Assembly (NCBI RefSeq): GCF_050947335.1
Contig: NC_134988.1
Span: 310,001-374,000 of the forward strand
Direction: 5' to 3'
Length of the DNA stretch: 64,000 bases
From: Megachile rotundata
Taxonomy: Eukaryota; Arthropoda; Insecta; Hymenoptera; Megachilidae
Positions 63,950 through 64,000 of this stretch are shown one piece after another; position 1 is the first letter of the stretch; every line of letters starts with the position of its first letter. The position numbers and the translations under genes are program-made. The notes beneath the pieces are model-generated. The model had not been told where the DNA came from. It ran no database searches and saw only the letters and a list, made by a program, of their open reading frames with translations.

Positions 63950-64000
63950 ACAATCACAATCATGCAATCACAATCATACAATCGCAATCCTACAATCACA

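Larger units (their letters stand above)
1..64000 (+). repeat. 14-bp satellite array spanning the whole window
   Basis: The entire window is built from a 14-bp unit with consensus ACAATCACAATCAT, repeated head to tail about 4,570 times. Every copy seen has the same orientation, and the array continues past both ends. The unit contains an internal near-duplication (ACAATC then ACAATCAT). The + strand uses A, C and T almost exclusively; G appears only in variant units. There is no + strand stop codon in the consensus, whereas the complement carries TGA in all frames, which explains very long open frames on one strand only. No promoter, RNA gene, transposon or unique spacer was found. Satellite identity is seen directly; a eukaryotic heterochromatic location is inferred from size and purity. 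There is no stretch without repeat, so no separate intergenic description applies. Confidence 0.98.
7446..64000 (+). repeat. Main section of the array, second 14-bp register
   Basis: From here to the right edge units start at positions equal to 12 modulo 14. I checked this with markers such as CTCCC at 9,473, 15,591, 22,381, 36,157, 52,453 and 63,933 (all 9 modulo 14). Spacings between related rare markers (CAGTCC, CGTACAATCG, CAAACACATT, TAA-bearing units, CGATCG) were all exact multiples of 14. Insertions, deletions and duplications in this 56.5 kb therefore involve whole units at every point tested. Two compensating indels between neighbouring checkpoints are not excluded. Confidence 0.88.
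61324..64000 (+). repeat. 4.4-kb tandem higher-order repeat, copy 3 (cut by window edge)
   Basis: Starts like copies 1 and 2, but the distance from TAA to the AACCAC unit is 148 bp (61,324 to 61,472) against 400 bp in copy 2 (57,306 to 57,706). Eighteen units, including the CAGTCCT and AAGCAT units, have been deleted. It keeps two ATTACAATC units near 61,950 and gained a 546-bp duplication. These changes together (-420, -252, +546, +14) account for the 4,326-bp cassette spacing against 4,438. Confidence 0.86.

Noticed and set aside
1..64000. A CRISPR array, because of regular short repeats.
   Set aside because: There are no unique spacers; repeats abut directly, and no cas gene is present.
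1..64000. Telomeric repeats.
   Set aside because: Neither strand resembles a known telomere unit; the complement has no run of two or more G except rare GGG in the CTCCCAAAT motif, and telomere arrays do not show this higher-order order.
1..64000. Sequence-directed DNA bending or nucleosome phasing from the AA steps.
   Set aside because: AA steps are 6 and 8 bp apart, not near 10.5 bp. Three units (42 bp) do equal four helical turns, but I regard this as coincidence without nucleosome data.
1..64000. An assembly artefact producing the whole array.
   Set aside because: Not excluded, but block copies differ by many private substitutions and whole-unit changes, which is hard to get from simple assembly looping. 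Copy number could still be wrong and needs read-depth support.
1..64000. A bacterial or phage origin.
   Set aside because: A 64-kb gene-free satellite with higher-order repeats is not known to me from bacteria or phages. No replication, mobility or RNA gene was seen.

Overview
This window is one uninterrupted tandem-repeat (satellite) array. All 64,000 bases are copies of a 14-bp unit, consensus ACAATCACAATCAT on the + strand, about 4,570 head-to-tail copies. I saw no inverted copies, no unique sequence, no transposon remnant, no RNA gene and no believable protein gene. The array runs off both ends of the window. An array of this size and purity, with layered higher-order repeats, fits satellite DNA in a eukaryotic genome (heterochromatic, pericentromeric or subtelomeric) assembled from long reads. 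The species cannot be read from the sequence.

The unit is an ACAATC half followed by an ACAATCAT half. The + strand is almost free of G and the consensus is 28.6% GC. There are a dozen or so recurrent variant units: ACAATCGCAATCAT; ACAATCGAATTCAT (an EcoRI site); ACAATTACAATCAT; ACATTCAAAATCAT followed by GCAATC units; ACTATCACAATCAT; ACAATCACTATCAT; a cassette with AAGCAT, ACATTCAT and two TCTCAATCAT units; and a strongly diverged CTCCCAAAT pair. They recur in a fixed order, giving higher-order repeats of roughly 0.4-1.2 kb (often 840, 868 or 952 bp between CTCCCAAAT pairs). These are nested in blocks of about 1.9, 2.4, 3.1, 4.4 and 4.6 kb and in distant copies 10-24 kb apart.

Layout: 1-7,432 is the left section, in one 14-bp register, more irregular and lacking several markers common further right. 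At 7,433-7,445 one 13-bp unit shifts the register by a single base. From 7,446 to 64,000 every checkpoint I measured is in one register, so every inserted or lost segment I traced is a whole number of units. Within it: 9.4-12 kb, 19.4-21.9 kb and 32.7-34.9 kb are relatives; 13-19 kb is a run of ~1.93-kb blocks, largely repeated at 35.3-39.1 kb; 25.6-31 kb holds two ~3.07-kb repeats, the second recurring at 52.9-55.2 kb; 39.2-45.9 kb holds a 4,578-bp spaced pair; 44.9-49.5 kb a 2,366-bp spaced pair; 50.4-52.5 kb an 868-bp ladder; 52.9-64 kb three tandem copies of a ~4.4-kb repeat with traceable internal deletions and duplications.

The long open frames on the + strand (up to 4,160 codons at 39,210-51,692) are an arithmetic by-product. 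The unit has no + strand stop, and because 14 is not divisible by 3 all three frames spell the same 14-residue cycle QSQSYNHNHTITII. The - strand consensus carries TGA in every frame. I do not annotate these as genes. I found no evidence of a gene-based system. What is notable is the architecture: unit-exact turnover, a conserved diverged motif pair, and variants concentrated at CpG.
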